Shown here piece after piece: positions 38,341 to 46,985 of a DNA stretch of 64,000 nucleotides. A program made the position numbers and the translations under genes. Position 1 is the first letter of the stretch; the number at the start of each line of letters is the position of its first letter. Under the pieces are notes generated by a model. That model saw only the letters and a list, made by a program, of their open reading frames with translations, was not told where the DNA came from and did no database searches. Where the stretch lies: positions 1,178,001 through 1,242,000 of the forward strand of contig NZ_CP035934.2 in assembly GCF_003024525.3 (NCBI RefSeq), written 5' to 3'. Origin of the DNA: Acinetobacter cumulans (GTDB lineage Bacteria; Pseudomonadota; Gammaproteobacteria; Pseudomonadales; Moraxellaceae).

Positions 38341-39498
38341 GTGAGGGATTCAATTTTTGGCTTATTGGAAGTATCTCCAAATCTTCTAGGTCGTGAAATT
38401 GCAAAAAAAATAGGTAAAGATAGAAAAGAGGTAAATTCCTTCTTGAATAAAAATCAGGATATTTTTTATCAGAATAATGAATATCGTTGGAGTAATAAAC
38501 AGCATAAAAATGAATTTGTTTTTGAGTTTCAAAAAGGTTGGCTTAGTGCAAATGCCTTTGAAAAAAAATTAGCAGAGCATCCAAATTTATTTATTCTTAA
38601 TGGAAGAATTCGCTTTGTGTTCTCAGATACAAAACTGCTTTTAGATGCAATCATGAGATTATTGTGTTTGACCAATCAATTGTGTCATCAAGGCAGAATA
38701 GTGTGTCTCGACTTCACACATTGTTTAGACGCTTTTGGGTATCTAGATCGATTAGGATTTTTAAAGCACCTACATTCATCCGTCCAGCTTATACCTGAAA
38801 AACCAGAAAAATCGTTATTAGATATTTATAAAAAAGGTTCTGATAGTCTTATTGAGGTGTTCCCAATTTGTCCTGAAGATATCGATAACGAAGATGTACT
38901 ACGGATATCAGAGGTATTAAAGAATTCGTTTAATCAGCATGAGAAACGAATACTGTTACCTAAATTACAAATGTTTGTAGGAAGCTTAATTGACAATGTT
39001 AGACAACATGGTTATTCAGAACTAATAGGATACTCTGCTTTACAGATCTATAATATTAAAAGTAAAAACCAAAAAAAAATTATATTGGTCATTGCTGACA
39101 ATGGTGAAGGTTTAATTACGACATTAAGAAAAGCACTAGGGTATGAGCGTTATCATGTATTAGCAAAACAATTTGGTAATGAATCGGTTGAGAACAATAA
39201 AAAGCTATTAGCACATGTTCTGAATAATGGTGGGATTACCCAGAAAGAAGATCAAAATCGAGGAGGATTAGGCTTAAATGAAGCACATTCAGCAATTTCT
39301 AAGATTTCTAAATATGAAACAGTAGCCCAATTGGATATAAAGAAAATAGATGTGAATGTTTCAATACGTTTAGATGATGGGTTATACGATTTTCTTTACG
39401 AGCATAACCAATTGAAAAGTTGTGACTTAGCTTATAAAGAAGAGTATACAAAAATTGGTGGAACGCAATTTATTTTATCAATAGTCTTGACAATATAG
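38341..39498 (+). CDS. wHTH-GHKL ATPase protein
   Basis: A 385-residue protein from a GTG start (AAAGGA upstream). The first 60 residues look like a winged helix (LGREIAKKIGKDRKEVNSFL). The C-terminal half is a GHKL ATPase: N-box SLIDNVRQHGYS, G1 box ADNGEGL, G2 box NRGGLGLNEA. A histidine-phosphorylation domain is not seen. It is followed after 23 bp by a STAS-like protein. The pair resembles ATPase/STAS partner-switch units; a role in sensing or switching is inferred. Confidence 0.78.
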   Translation: MRDSIFGLLEVSPNLLGREIAKKIGKDRKEVNSFLNKNQDIFYQNNEYRWSNKQHKNEFVFEFQKGWLSANAFEKKLAEHPNLFILNGRIRFVFSDTKLLLDAIMRLLCLTNQLCHQGRIVCLDFTHCLDAFGYLDRLGFLKHLHSSVQLIPEKPEKSLLDIYKKGSDSLIEVFPICPEDIDNEDVLRISEVLKNSFNQHEKRILLPKLQMFVGSLIDNVRQHGYSELIGYSALQIYNIKSKNQKKIILVIADNGEGLITTLRKALGYERYHVLAKQFGNESVENNKKLLAHVLNNGGITQKEDQNRGGLGLNEAHSAISKISKYETVAQLDIKKIDVNVSIRLDDGLYDFLYEHNQLKSCDLAYKEEYTKIGGTQFILSIVLTI

Positions 39499-39521
39499 CT
39501 TCTTCTGATTAAAAGAACGGC

Positions 39522-40082
39522 ATGAATGAGAAAATGCAAAAAATGAAATTAATTGATTACTGCTCAGGAAATTCGATGCCTTTTGGAAATAAAAAGGGTA
39601 GAGAGGTTTTTCCACAATTGAAAGCAATTATAGACTCGAATCCAAATCAGAATGTATTTGAAATATCTTTTGATGGAATTGAGTTTACAGACTCCTCGTT
39701 TGCAAGAGAAAGTATTTTGTTATTGGCTAAGATGTTTAGGGGCAATAAAGGTATTTTTTTATCTGATTTTGATCCGGACAATATTGATATGCTTGATAAT
39801 TGGGATTATGCAGCTGAAAAAGTTGAACAACCAATTTTGGTGAAAATGGGAGGCGAGATCCGTTTGTTGGGAAATCAACTTTCTAGTTCCAATCAGGAAG
39901 TATTTGATTTAGTTATGAAAGCAAAAGCTATCACTACAAATAAAGTTGCGACACAACTTGGTTTATCTGTACCCAATGCTAGTACTAAATTGAAAAAATT
40001 AGTTGATGGAGGCTACATCCTTAGAGTTGAAGAAGTAGCAGAATCTGGTGGTATTGAATTTATTTACAAAAGTATTTGCTAA
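39522..40082 (+). CDS. STAS-like (DUF4325) protein with winged helix
   Basis: 186 residues. The N-terminal part has the STAS-like pattern FEISFDGIEFTDSSFARES; the C-terminal 70 residues look like a MarR/Lrp-like winged helix (NKVATQLGLSVPNASTKLKKLV). Together with the upstream GHKL ATPase it forms a likely ATPase-substrate pair, with this protein also able to bind DNA. A palindrome cluster that could be its operator lies just downstream. Confidence 0.75.
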   Translation: MNEKMQKMKLIDYCSGNSMPFGNKKGREVFPQLKAIIDSNPNQNVFEISFDGIEFTDSSFARESILLLAKMFRGNKGIFLSDFDPDNIDMLDNWDYAAEKVEQPILVKMGGEIRLLGNQLSSSNQEVFDLVMKAKAITTNKVATQLGLSVPNASTKLKKLVDGGYILRVEEVAESGGIEFIYKSIC

Positions 40083-40191
40083 AATCTGCTTAATTGTATT
40101 TACTTAATCAGAATAATCAGGTTATTATAGAAATAAGGACAGCGAAGTCCTTTAACTTTAAAATCTGATTAATCAGATTTATTTAAGCAGA
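40081..40191. promoter_or_regulatory. Palindrome cluster with TAATCAGA/TAAGCAGA motifs
   Basis: A perfect 20-bp palindrome AAATCTGATTAATCAGATTT (40160-40179) is flanked by related half sites: AAATCTGCTTAA (40081-40092), TTAATCAGA (40103-40111), TAATCAGG (40113-40120) and TTAAGCAGA (40183-40191). A separate hairpin AAGGAC-AGCGAA-GTCCTT is at 40135-40152. It precedes the 57-residue gene and looks like a multi-site operator. Confidence 0.6.
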
Positions 40192-40204
40192 AAAAGGTGA
40201 TGCT

Positions 40205-40378
40205 ATGGCTACAAATCCTCCATCAGGTGATGGACATCGTAATGGAATGGTTCGAGACCGTTCTCAAACACAAACCCCAAGTGGTCATTGGGTTAAACGT
40301 GATACTGGGACTGGGCGTTTTATGGATGTTAAGACATCGGATAAAACACCTTTTAAAGGTGTTCGTAAAGAAAAATAG
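40205..40378 (+). CDS. Small conserved protein, 57 residues
   Basis: The ATG at 40205 follows AAGGTG. The protein is basic and rich in Gly, Arg and Thr, with SGHWVKRDTGTGRFMDVKT and a KGVRKEK end. It matches a widespread small family that I recall from many bacterial accessory regions; its function is not known to me. A longer frame that overlaps it in another phase (40197-40442) encodes no recognisable pattern and is rejected. Confidence 0.75.
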   Translation: MATNPPSGDGHRNGMVRDRSQTQTPSGHWVKRDTGTGRFMDVKTSDKTPFKGVRKEK

Positions 40379-40453
40379 ACAAGTAAATAATGATCAATGG
40401 CTTTTCGAAGTCATTGATCATCCTATTAAATTTTTGAATTAGAGGTTGTAATA

Positions 40454-41332
40454 ATGGCGCGTAATCGTACTGTAAACTATGCTGTTGTAGATATTAAGTT
40501 ACTTCGGGAAGGTACAACGGTTGAAACTTATGTTGAGCTTTTTGAAGAGCTTCGAAAGAACCCTAGACAGATTCCTTTGGAACGCAATAACTATTTAAAA
40601 TTTCGTTTCATTAAACCATTGAATGAAGAAAACTTACTTAATGGTTTTAGTGGTGAAGTTTTTAAAAGTAATGGGCTTACAAGTGATTGGTATGACGAAG
40701 AAAAAAATGAAAGGAATCGTCATAAAAATGTAGAGGAAAATTATATTCCATCTAATTTAAAGGCAAACCCACGATTTTTTAAATTTATATTCTTTCCTTT
40801 ACATCAAAAATTGGTTTGTGAAGTGAAAGACCCTGAAAATGAGATCCAAATCGGATTGCTTGAAAAATTTTTAAAGAAGCTAATTATAACGGATAAATTG
40901 CAGGACAAATTTGGACGAATCATAGTTAGTACAGTCCCTGAAGTAATTTCGGCAGAAAAGATCATCAATTCGAAAACTTTAAAACGAATTCAAATTTTTT
41001 TAGAAAAGCTAGAAATAGATGAGCAGTCCGATTCAGCTCACAAGGTTATTTCTTATATGGCTGATACGAATACAGAGTCTTATATTCAGACATATATCGC
41101 AGGTAAAAATGATTTTTTAAACCTAAGCGATGAGGTAAAAGAGCTCATAAAGTTTGCTGCAGAGCATGGCATTATTGAATATAAGATCGAAAATCAAGAT
41201 GGGTTAATAGAAGATAAAAGTACTGCTGAATCTAACCCTTTAATTATTAGAGTTCAGTATGATCCAGATGAAACAGATCAACATTATTTGATCCAAGCTA
41301 AAGCATTGGAAATTGTAAGTAGCATTAATTAG
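40454..41332 (+). CDS. Hypothetical protein, possibly DUF4747-like
   Basis: A 292-residue soluble protein. The N-terminal half is beta-rich (NYLKFRFIKPL, FFKFIFFPLHQKLVCEV) and the C-terminal part is helical. It vaguely recalls DUF4747 proteins of defence islands, but this is a weak match. The GTAATAATG start has GAGGTTG upstream. It is followed by a membrane protein gene 79 bp later. Confidence 0.65.
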   Translation: MARNRTVNYAVVDIKLLREGTTVETYVELFEELRKNPRQIPLERNNYLKFRFIKPLNEENLLNGFSGEVFKSNGLTSDWYDEEKNERNRHKNVEENYIPSNLKANPRFFKFIFFPLHQKLVCEVKDPENEIQIGLLEKFLKKLIITDKLQDKFGRIIVSTVPEVISAEKIINSKTLKRIQIFLEKLEIDEQSDSAHKVISYMADTNTESYIQTYIAGKNDFLNLSDEVKELIKFAAEHGIIEYKIENQDGLIEDKSTAESNPLIIRVQYDPDETDQHYLIQAKALEIVSSIN

Positions 41333-41411
41333 TGGTCAAATTCGAAGTAGTGAATAGAGTGGGGTGCTATTTCATCCCACAGGTTTAACTAGCCATTTGG
41401 AGTAGTAATCA

Positions 41412-42089
41412 TTGGATGTAATCTTAAAATATTTACCTCTTATCATTTTTATTTACCCAATTTTATCTTGGTTAGATAGCAGAAAACGCTTTACCCATAG
41501 TGCAAAATTTTATGCAGATAGGGCGGTATCTGTTAAAAAATATGAAGAAGAAATTAAGCGAGCTGATATCACTGATTATGAAAAGAGTGCCTTTGCACAG
41601 GCAATGGTTGCCACTGAAAAACTAGGCTTTAAGGAAGTGAATATTCTTAAGCTAAAATCCCCTAATAACTTTTTTTCAATGGTCAATAAAATAAAAAAAA
41701 TTAGACATAAGATAGAAGTTAAAAAATTTGGGCAGGAAGATGTATTCATTTCAATCGATAGATCTAAGGCATTAAAATTTAAACCAATAATTTATTTCCT
41801 TTTATACGTATCATCAGTACCAATTTTTATATCAAATACTCTCTTAACTTTGTTGTTTAAATATTTAGGATGGAACTTGTTTTTTGTCGATGAAAATACA
41901 TATATTTTTTCTCAATTTGCTATCTTAATAGTTGGAGTCTTAGTAGCAATTATTTCTGCTATGAAATTCATCAATCATGAAGTTTTAATGTCACTTATTA
42001 AAGAGGACGTTGTTACGGCAAAAGAAGAATTCGAAAGAGTTGATGATGCTGAAGAGCATTCACAAGATAATTTGATCGAGCTCGGGTAA
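41412..42089 (+). CDS. Hypothetical membrane protein, TTG start
   Basis: A 225-residue protein with an N-terminal hydrophobic segment (2-18), a charged cytoplasmic-type middle, and two membrane helices (about 123-150 and 167-187). The start is a TTG with GGAG 9 nt upstream; no ATG lies near. It is downstream of the 292-residue gene and probably co-transcribed. Function unknown. Confidence 0.65.
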   Translation: MDVILKYLPLIIFIYPILSWLDSRKRFTHSAKFYADRAVSVKKYEEEIKRADITDYEKSAFAQAMVATEKLGFKEVNILKLKSPNNFFSMVNKIKKIRHKIEVKKFGQEDVFISIDRSKALKFKPIIYFLLYVSSVPIFISNTLLTLLFKYLGWNLFFVDENTYIFSQFAILIVGVLVAIISAMKFINHEVLMSLIKEDVVTAKEEFERVDDAEEHSQDNLIELG

Positions 42090-42108
42090 ATCTAGGTTAA
42101 AGAACATG

Positions 42109-42128
42109 GATGTTCTTTAATAGTTACA
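42109..42128 (+). terminator. Hairpin after the membrane protein gene
   Basis: AAAGAACAT / ATGTTCTTT 9-bp stem with a GG loop. There is no long T run, so it is a weak terminator. Confidence 0.45.
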
Positions 42129-42225
42129 ATAGTTTCAATTGCTAGTTAAACTTCCACCACCTCTGTTTTTGTAGTTTGTCCTAAAAATTTGAAATTTAAG
42201 AAAGAAAAATAATTTTTACGACTTA

Positions 42226-42240
42226 TGACATGTCCTGTCA
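42226..42240. promoter_or_regulatory. WYL-type operator site 1 (TGACA-N5-TGTCA)
   Basis: TGACATGTCCTGTCA, about 88 bp before the first 54-residue gene. The same palindrome precedes the first WYL gene and the second 54-residue gene, so binding by the WYL regulators is inferred. Confidence 0.6.
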
Positions 42241-42327
42241 ATTTTGTAGCTTATCTTTACTATATTCAATTGATTAGTCAACCTGATCAAAAGTTTAAAT
42301 TTAAAAGGAAAATTAAAAGGACATTGC

Positions 42328-42492
42328 ATGACAATAAGACCTGGACCTTTTACCAATAAGCATAAGAAGCTGGCTTTAAAGCGTATTATTAGAGCATTGA
42401 TAGTTGGGAAAATAGAATGGATTGAATTAAAGAAGTTCTATTTAGCAATGTTGCATTTAGAACGTTATTTAGATGTACTAGCTCAAACCTGA
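42328..42492 (+). CDS. 54-residue basic protein, paralogue 1
   Basis: The ATG at 42328 follows AAAAGGACATTGC. The product is basic and helical with a shared core FTNKHKK...RALIVGKIEW and LAMLHLERYLD. A paralogue of the same length, 49408-49572, has the same core and the same upstream palindrome, so both are probably real. No function is known; an adaptor or DNA-binding role is possible. Confidence 0.7.
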   Translation: MTIRPGPFTNKHKKLALKRIIRALIVGKIEWIELKKFYLAMLHLERYLDVLAQT

Positions 42493-42528
42493 GCTGACAT
42501 TTACCGATATTTGATTAAAACTGTCAGG

Positions 42529-42723
42529 TTAAATTTGAGCTAAATTTTTTTCAGCCCAAATATATTTTCCATCAAGTAATATTTCAAATGGTATTCTGCC
42601 ATTACAATCAGCTTTGGTTCATGACATGTCCGATATGGGCTATTGCACGAGCGAAAGATCTGTGACCAGAATACTTTGTGTGCATATCAATTAAACTATC
42701 GAAATAAGCCAACAATTCAGATT
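42529..42723 (-). pseudogene. Possible minus-strand gene remnant
   Basis: Two minus-strand frames read like protein: SELLAYFDSLIDMHTKYSGH and onward to 42608, and GRIPFEILLDGKYIWAEK to a stop at 42529, with one frame change between them. No start or complete domain is present. It is only a suggestion of a decayed gene; the rest of 42493-42860 holds nothing I can support. Confidence 0.35.
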
Positions 42724-42860
42724 ATAGAGTTATTGGCTTAAAGAGGATCGTGGTCAAGTAGGATTACCACCTAAGACTTATTCATTAGAAAATTATATTG
42801 CTGAATAAGTCTTAAGTAGATTCGTGTAAGAAAAATTTTAAAGATTACAACTTAAAAAGA

Positions 42861-45542
42861 TCACTCGCTTACGATGATATTTCCCAACATCAAATATTCT
42901 TCATGCCTAGATGGTGCATGTACAGCTAATATTTTTTCACCATTTGATGAAAATTTTTGCCAGTTACCATCTTCCAGAATCATCTCTTTAAACTCACTCA
43001 TATCTTTGGAAAGGTATAAAGTACTAGAAGATATAAAAATATTAAAATCCTGTAATTTTAATATTTTATCGATGGAGAAATCTATATCAAATTTAGTCCA
43101 TTCGAAACCATTCTTAGATGTAAACGATTCTCTATATCCTGCTTGGCAGAAATATACATTGTTTACCTTATCCAAGAAGGTATTACTTTGAATACTCTCT
43201 ATATTCCAAGTACATGCTCGCCATTTTTGGTTATTACTCAAATAAAGAGCTTTTGGCTTTGCATCAACTTTCTTTTTATTAGATGTATATAACCAATCAT
43301 ATTCAGCTAACAATATAGGAATATTCAATTCTGGTAAAACAACTAGGTTTTTTATTTCTAACCCCTCATCTAAATATGGTGAATTTTCCCATTCATTCCA
43401 TTCTCCATTTAAATTAGATGAATACATTACAACAGATTTTTTATAATCGGATGTTTTAACAGAGTCAGAGAAAAAGCCTTTTTCTGTATAGCAATACTCA
43501 GCTCTTTTAGTACATATCCATAACCATTGATCTTTGAATTTAGTTATATTAACTGTTGGATAAATTCCATTAGAATAATTAACGCCATCAGGAATACTTC
43601 CTTTTTTCCATTCTGTCCCATCAGATGAATAGATAAATCCGTTTTCTTCAAAGCCACTATTAAAGACAATACATATATTATCTATGACTTTGATTTCATT
43701 AATATAAGAAAATTCAATACAGGTTATGTTTACAGAATCCCATATTTCTCCATCATCACTAACATAGAAGTTACTATCATTATCTATAAGTAACCATTTC
43801 CCATTGATATCTTCAATGAACCTTATGTCCTCTGAGTGACATGGTAAATTTTCCACCCTCTTCCAAGTAATATAGACCTTTTTAAAATTATCAAATGTTA
43901 CAGCCCTCTTATTTTGCTTTTCTAGCTCTCTTTGCTCTTCTACCTCTTTTTTTTCTTGTTTTTTCATCTGTACAATAGACTTATCGTATTGATTTTTTTT
44001 AAAAAGTTCTAGTTGTTGTACAGCATATTCACAAGCTTGCACAAATGAATTAAGCGTACTTTCTATGCCATCATTAATATAAATAAATTGATCATGCCAA
44101 TTTTCATTAGTAGCTGATGTATCTAGATTAATATCTGAGTAATCAATACTATCCTTAAAGTCAATTTTTTCAAGTTTATAGTCCTCTATAATTTTGTTTG
44201 CTTCATATAAATTATTTTTATGATTTGAGATAAAGTCACGAACTTCTTTTTTATAATTATTTAAATCAGATGTACATGATGATCTTCCAAAAGAGGTAGC
44301 TGATCCGCTAACAGAGGAGCGAACCTTACTAAAAAAACCTGTATCATAATCTAAATCATTAATATAATAAGCATAGTCATGTGATTTCATTACTATATTA
44401 AAGTTTTTAAGCAGTAATGTGGAGCTATCTGCTGATGTAGAATTTAGCTTACTAATAAGTTCATTAAAGCTAGTATTCAGTTCTATTTCATTAACTTGAG
44501 CTGACTCATGATCTTCATCATATTCTTCAATATCTTGATCTAAACCATTTAGTTCTTTATATATGTTAATAGTCAGTACACTATTACCAAAAATTTCTTC
44601 AATAATTTGCTTAAATGTATAAATTGAGTCTAGATAATCAAATTCTTCCCCGAAAAATTTAGAGACAATTTTTTCAAATTTTTCATCTGAATCACAAATG
44701 GTTTCATCTGAAACGAGATCATAAATTTTATTATAGTCATTGGATAAGAAATACAATGCATTAAAGAACTGGCTAGAAATATTTTCATTAATAAATTTAT
44801 TATCAATATAGTATTCATCAAAAGATAAATTTATTAAATTTTGATAACCATCTAGTTTAATAACTTCGATGTCATTTAATAGTTCTATTATAAAATCAAT
44901 TAACCGTAGATCTTCATCACAGTTTATATTCATTTCTTCTAATAAAACGATAAGATGATTGACATCTTTACGACCAAAATCAAATTCTCTATGCGTTTTA
45001 ACAAAATCATAAATTAGATATAAAACAAGTATTGTTTTTGGATAAGACTTAAATTTTCTTTTATTAGCTTTAATATTTAAAGACCATTCGCTTAGGCCTA
45101 AACGACTATTGATATTTTCTATTTTATCAATAGCTTGCTCTAAAAAATCTCTGGTTTCATAAAGGAGCTCATTGGTCGCACTAAGGTTGTTCCTAATAGT
45201 GGCAATACTTTGAGCTTTTATTAGACTTTGTTCTTGTAATTCTTTTAAATAGTGCCATGCAAAATGTTGTATTGCTATTAAATCTGAACTGTTTTGGTTA
45301 ATAACTTCCTGATTTTTACCGGTAAAAGAATACCAGCAACGTTTAACAAAACCAGCATCTTTGATTTTATTTAATCTATTTTCTGATGTAGTTAGTAATT
45401 TTGATGCATCTAATGCTAACTGTTGTGAAAAGGCTTTTTTTCTTTTAGATTTTTCTATCAGAGAACTTAATCTTGAATTTTCTTCGTGAGTAAGAGGTTG
45501 ATGAAAGATATGGTCAAGAGTACTGTGGTCTAAAACTGTCAT
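42861..45542 (-). CDS. Large helical / Asp-box propeller protein (module 1)
   Basis: An 893-residue protein. Residues 1 to about 560 are helical and acidic-basic, with coiled-coil character and no signal peptide. The C-terminal third has repeated Asp-box-like turns (VSDDGEIW near 594, SSDGTEW near 641, SKNGFEW near 811, LSKDMSEF near 847), typical of a beta-propeller. It follows the 474-residue gene by 9 bp, so they form an operon with the WYL gene. I do not recognise the family. A sensor or scaffold for the partner protein is inferred. Confidence 0.75.
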   Translation of the reverse strand: MTVLDHSTLDHIFHQPLTHEENSRLSSLIEKSKRKKAFSQQLALDASKLLTTSENRLNKIKDAGFVKRCWYSFTGKNQEVINQNSSDLIAIQHFAWHYLKELQEQSLIKAQSIATIRNNLSATNELLYETRDFLEQAIDKIENINSRLGLSEWSLNIKANKRKFKSYPKTILVLYLIYDFVKTHREFDFGRKDVNHLIVLLEEMNINCDEDLRLIDFIIELLNDIEVIKLDGYQNLINLSFDEYYIDNKFINENISSQFFNALYFLSNDYNKIYDLVSDETICDSDEKFEKIVSKFFGEEFDYLDSIYTFKQIIEEIFGNSVLTINIYKELNGLDQDIEEYDEDHESAQVNEIELNTSFNELISKLNSTSADSSTLLLKNFNIVMKSHDYAYYINDLDYDTGFFSKVRSSVSGSATSFGRSSCTSDLNNYKKEVRDFISNHKNNLYEANKIIEDYKLEKIDFKDSIDYSDINLDTSATNENWHDQFIYINDGIESTLNSFVQACEYAVQQLELFKKNQYDKSIVQMKKQEKKEVEEQRELEKQNKRAVTFDNFKKVYITWKRVENLPCHSEDIRFIEDINGKWLLIDNDSNFYVSDDGEIWDSVNITCIEFSYINEIKVIDNICIVFNSGFEENGFIYSSDGTEWKKGSIPDGVNYSNGIYPTVNITKFKDQWLWICTKRAEYCYTEKGFFSDSVKTSDYKKSVVMYSSNLNGEWNEWENSPYLDEGLEIKNLVVLPELNIPILLAEYDWLYTSNKKKVDAKPKALYLSNNQKWRACTWNIESIQSNTFLDKVNNVYFCQAGYRESFTSKNGFEWTKFDIDFSIDKILKLQDFNIFISSSTLYLSKDMSEFKEMILEDGNWQKFSSNGEKILAVHAPSRHEEYLMLGNIIVSE

Positions 45543-45551
45543 GATGAACTC

Positions 45552-46976
45552 CTAAAACTTTCCTAACTTTGCTTTTAATCTTGAACTTTGCTTTTTCATG
45601 TCATGAACTTGGGTATTAAAATGTCTTTCTGACAAAAACAATCCTTTTTGAAAATCAGCATAAAAATCTTGTGATATTGATAAATACATTAAAGAATCAT
45701 TCATTACGTTCCCAAGAGAAACTAGATTTTGAGTTTGTGCTAGAGATTCTTTAAAAGGCTTTTCTATACCATTATCTATAGCGATTGTTGTTGCGATCGA
45801 AGTAATCATCCCACCTAAAATACTTCCAATAATCATTCCAGGAGGGCCGCCAATAGCTCCAATACTTGTGCCTATTGCAGACCCAACTACGCCAGAACCA
45901 GTTTGAAAAATATTTTTTCCTGTGCGTTCTTCTAACTCTTTTCCTGACATTTTTCCTAAAGCAAACATTACAGTGCATTGAACTAAGTCCACAGCACAAA
46001 CTGCTGCTCCCCCCACACTACCTGCGGCTAAACTTTGCTGAAATACTGTACCTGTAAATAAATTTGGTAAATATTGGGCTGCAGTGCTTACGCTTGCTGT
46101 AGCTACACCAGCTTTTAAAGCGCTATCTCCAGCCGCTATTACAGTATTTTTTAGAATAGCTTGTATGGCCTCATCACTAGAGATTTGACCACTTTGAGCT
46201 TTCTGAATATATTCAATACAATTAATGGTTCCTGCTATAACTGTTGTAATCACAGCCGCATTTTTTGCTGCTTTTACGCTTTGTTGAACCGTAGATTTAT
46301 TTAGATAACCTTGCTGCATTTCTTTGTGCATTTTTTGACCAGTTTTACTACCTCGTCCAAGGTGTTCAGCCTCTTTTTTACTTAGCGCTGTAGACTCCAC
46401 GCCATCTACTGCTAAGCGATCTGATGCTTTATTTTTAACATGTGTTGCACCTTCAACAACTGCAGGATTTTCACGATGTTGTTGCGTATTAATATCTTGT
46501 TGGGCATGTTTCTTAATATCATTTAATTGGTCCGAAGGCCCTAGAAAAATATCATTTTCAGCATATTTAAATTTATTTGTTTTATCTAATTCACGAAACG
46601 CATTTGCTGTTGTTTCAGCATCTTTACAATATTTCGATTGGGCTGTTAATACTTGCTTGTTTCCATCCTTCACTACTATGTCATGGACAGTATTATTTTT
46701 TGATAAACCATGATTACCCTTAAAATTATCTGTAAATGCTCTTACATTTTTATCTTTAAGAATTGCATCTAAATTAAAAGATTCGGCATGCCATGTTTCT
46801 GCTACATAGCCTGCTGATTGAGGAATATTTCGTCCATTTACAATTTCTTTTAAGATCAAAAAATCAGCTTGTTTGATTTCTTTAATCATTTCACCGACTT
46901 TATCAGCTGCTTGCATAGACCAAATAGGACATACATCTATAGACGTTTTTAAAGTATCTTTACGATTTTGTTCCAT
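45552..46976 (-). CDS. Nuclease-like, glycine-zipper membrane protein (module 1)
   Basis: 474 residues. An N-terminal domain (to about 160) has Glu60 in AETWHAESFN, Asp99 in VHDIVVKDGN and Gln113-x-Lys115 in LTAQSKYCKD. This spacing fits a PD-(D/E)xK-like nuclease with Gln in place of Asp/Glu, but also a degenerate non-catalytic fold. Residues about 240-400 are hydrophobic and glycine-rich (SVGGAAVCAVD, SIGAIGGPPGMIIGSILGGM), like glycine zippers of membrane-inserting proteins. It lies 9 bp from both neighbours in a WYL-led operon. An effector role is inferred. Confidence 0.7.
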   Translation of the reverse strand: MEQNRKDTLKTSIDVCPIWSMQAADKVGEMIKEIKQADFLILKEIVNGRNIPQSAGYVAETWHAESFNLDAILKDKNVRAFTDNFKGNHGLSKNNTVHDIVVKDGNKQVLTAQSKYCKDAETTANAFRELDKTNKFKYAENDIFLGPSDQLNDIKKHAQQDINTQQHRENPAVVEGATHVKNKASDRLAVDGVESTALSKKEAEHLGRGSKTGQKMHKEMQQGYLNKSTVQQSVKAAKNAAVITTVIAGTINCIEYIQKAQSGQISSDEAIQAILKNTVIAAGDSALKAGVATASVSTAAQYLPNLFTGTVFQQSLAAGSVGGAAVCAVDLVQCTVMFALGKMSGKELEERTGKNIFQTGSGVVGSAIGTSIGAIGGPPGMIIGSILGGMITSIATTIAIDNGIEKPFKESLAQTQNLVSLGNVMNDSLMYLSISQDFYADFQKGLFLSERHFNTQVHDMKKQSSRLKAKLGKF

Positions 46977-46985
46977 AATTTTTTC

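Noticed and set aside
40197..40442. 81-residue hydrophobic frame over the 57-residue gene
   Set aside because: It has no better ribosome site, ends at random, and covers a recognisable small gene in another phase.
42156..42164. CCACCTCTG as a scar of the IS3 element
   Set aside because: Eight or nine matching bases are too few; nothing else of the IS is present.
42622..42631. TGACATGTCC as a fourth WYL operator
   Set aside because: Only one arm matches; the TGTCA arm is missing and the site lies within the minus-strand coding-like relic.
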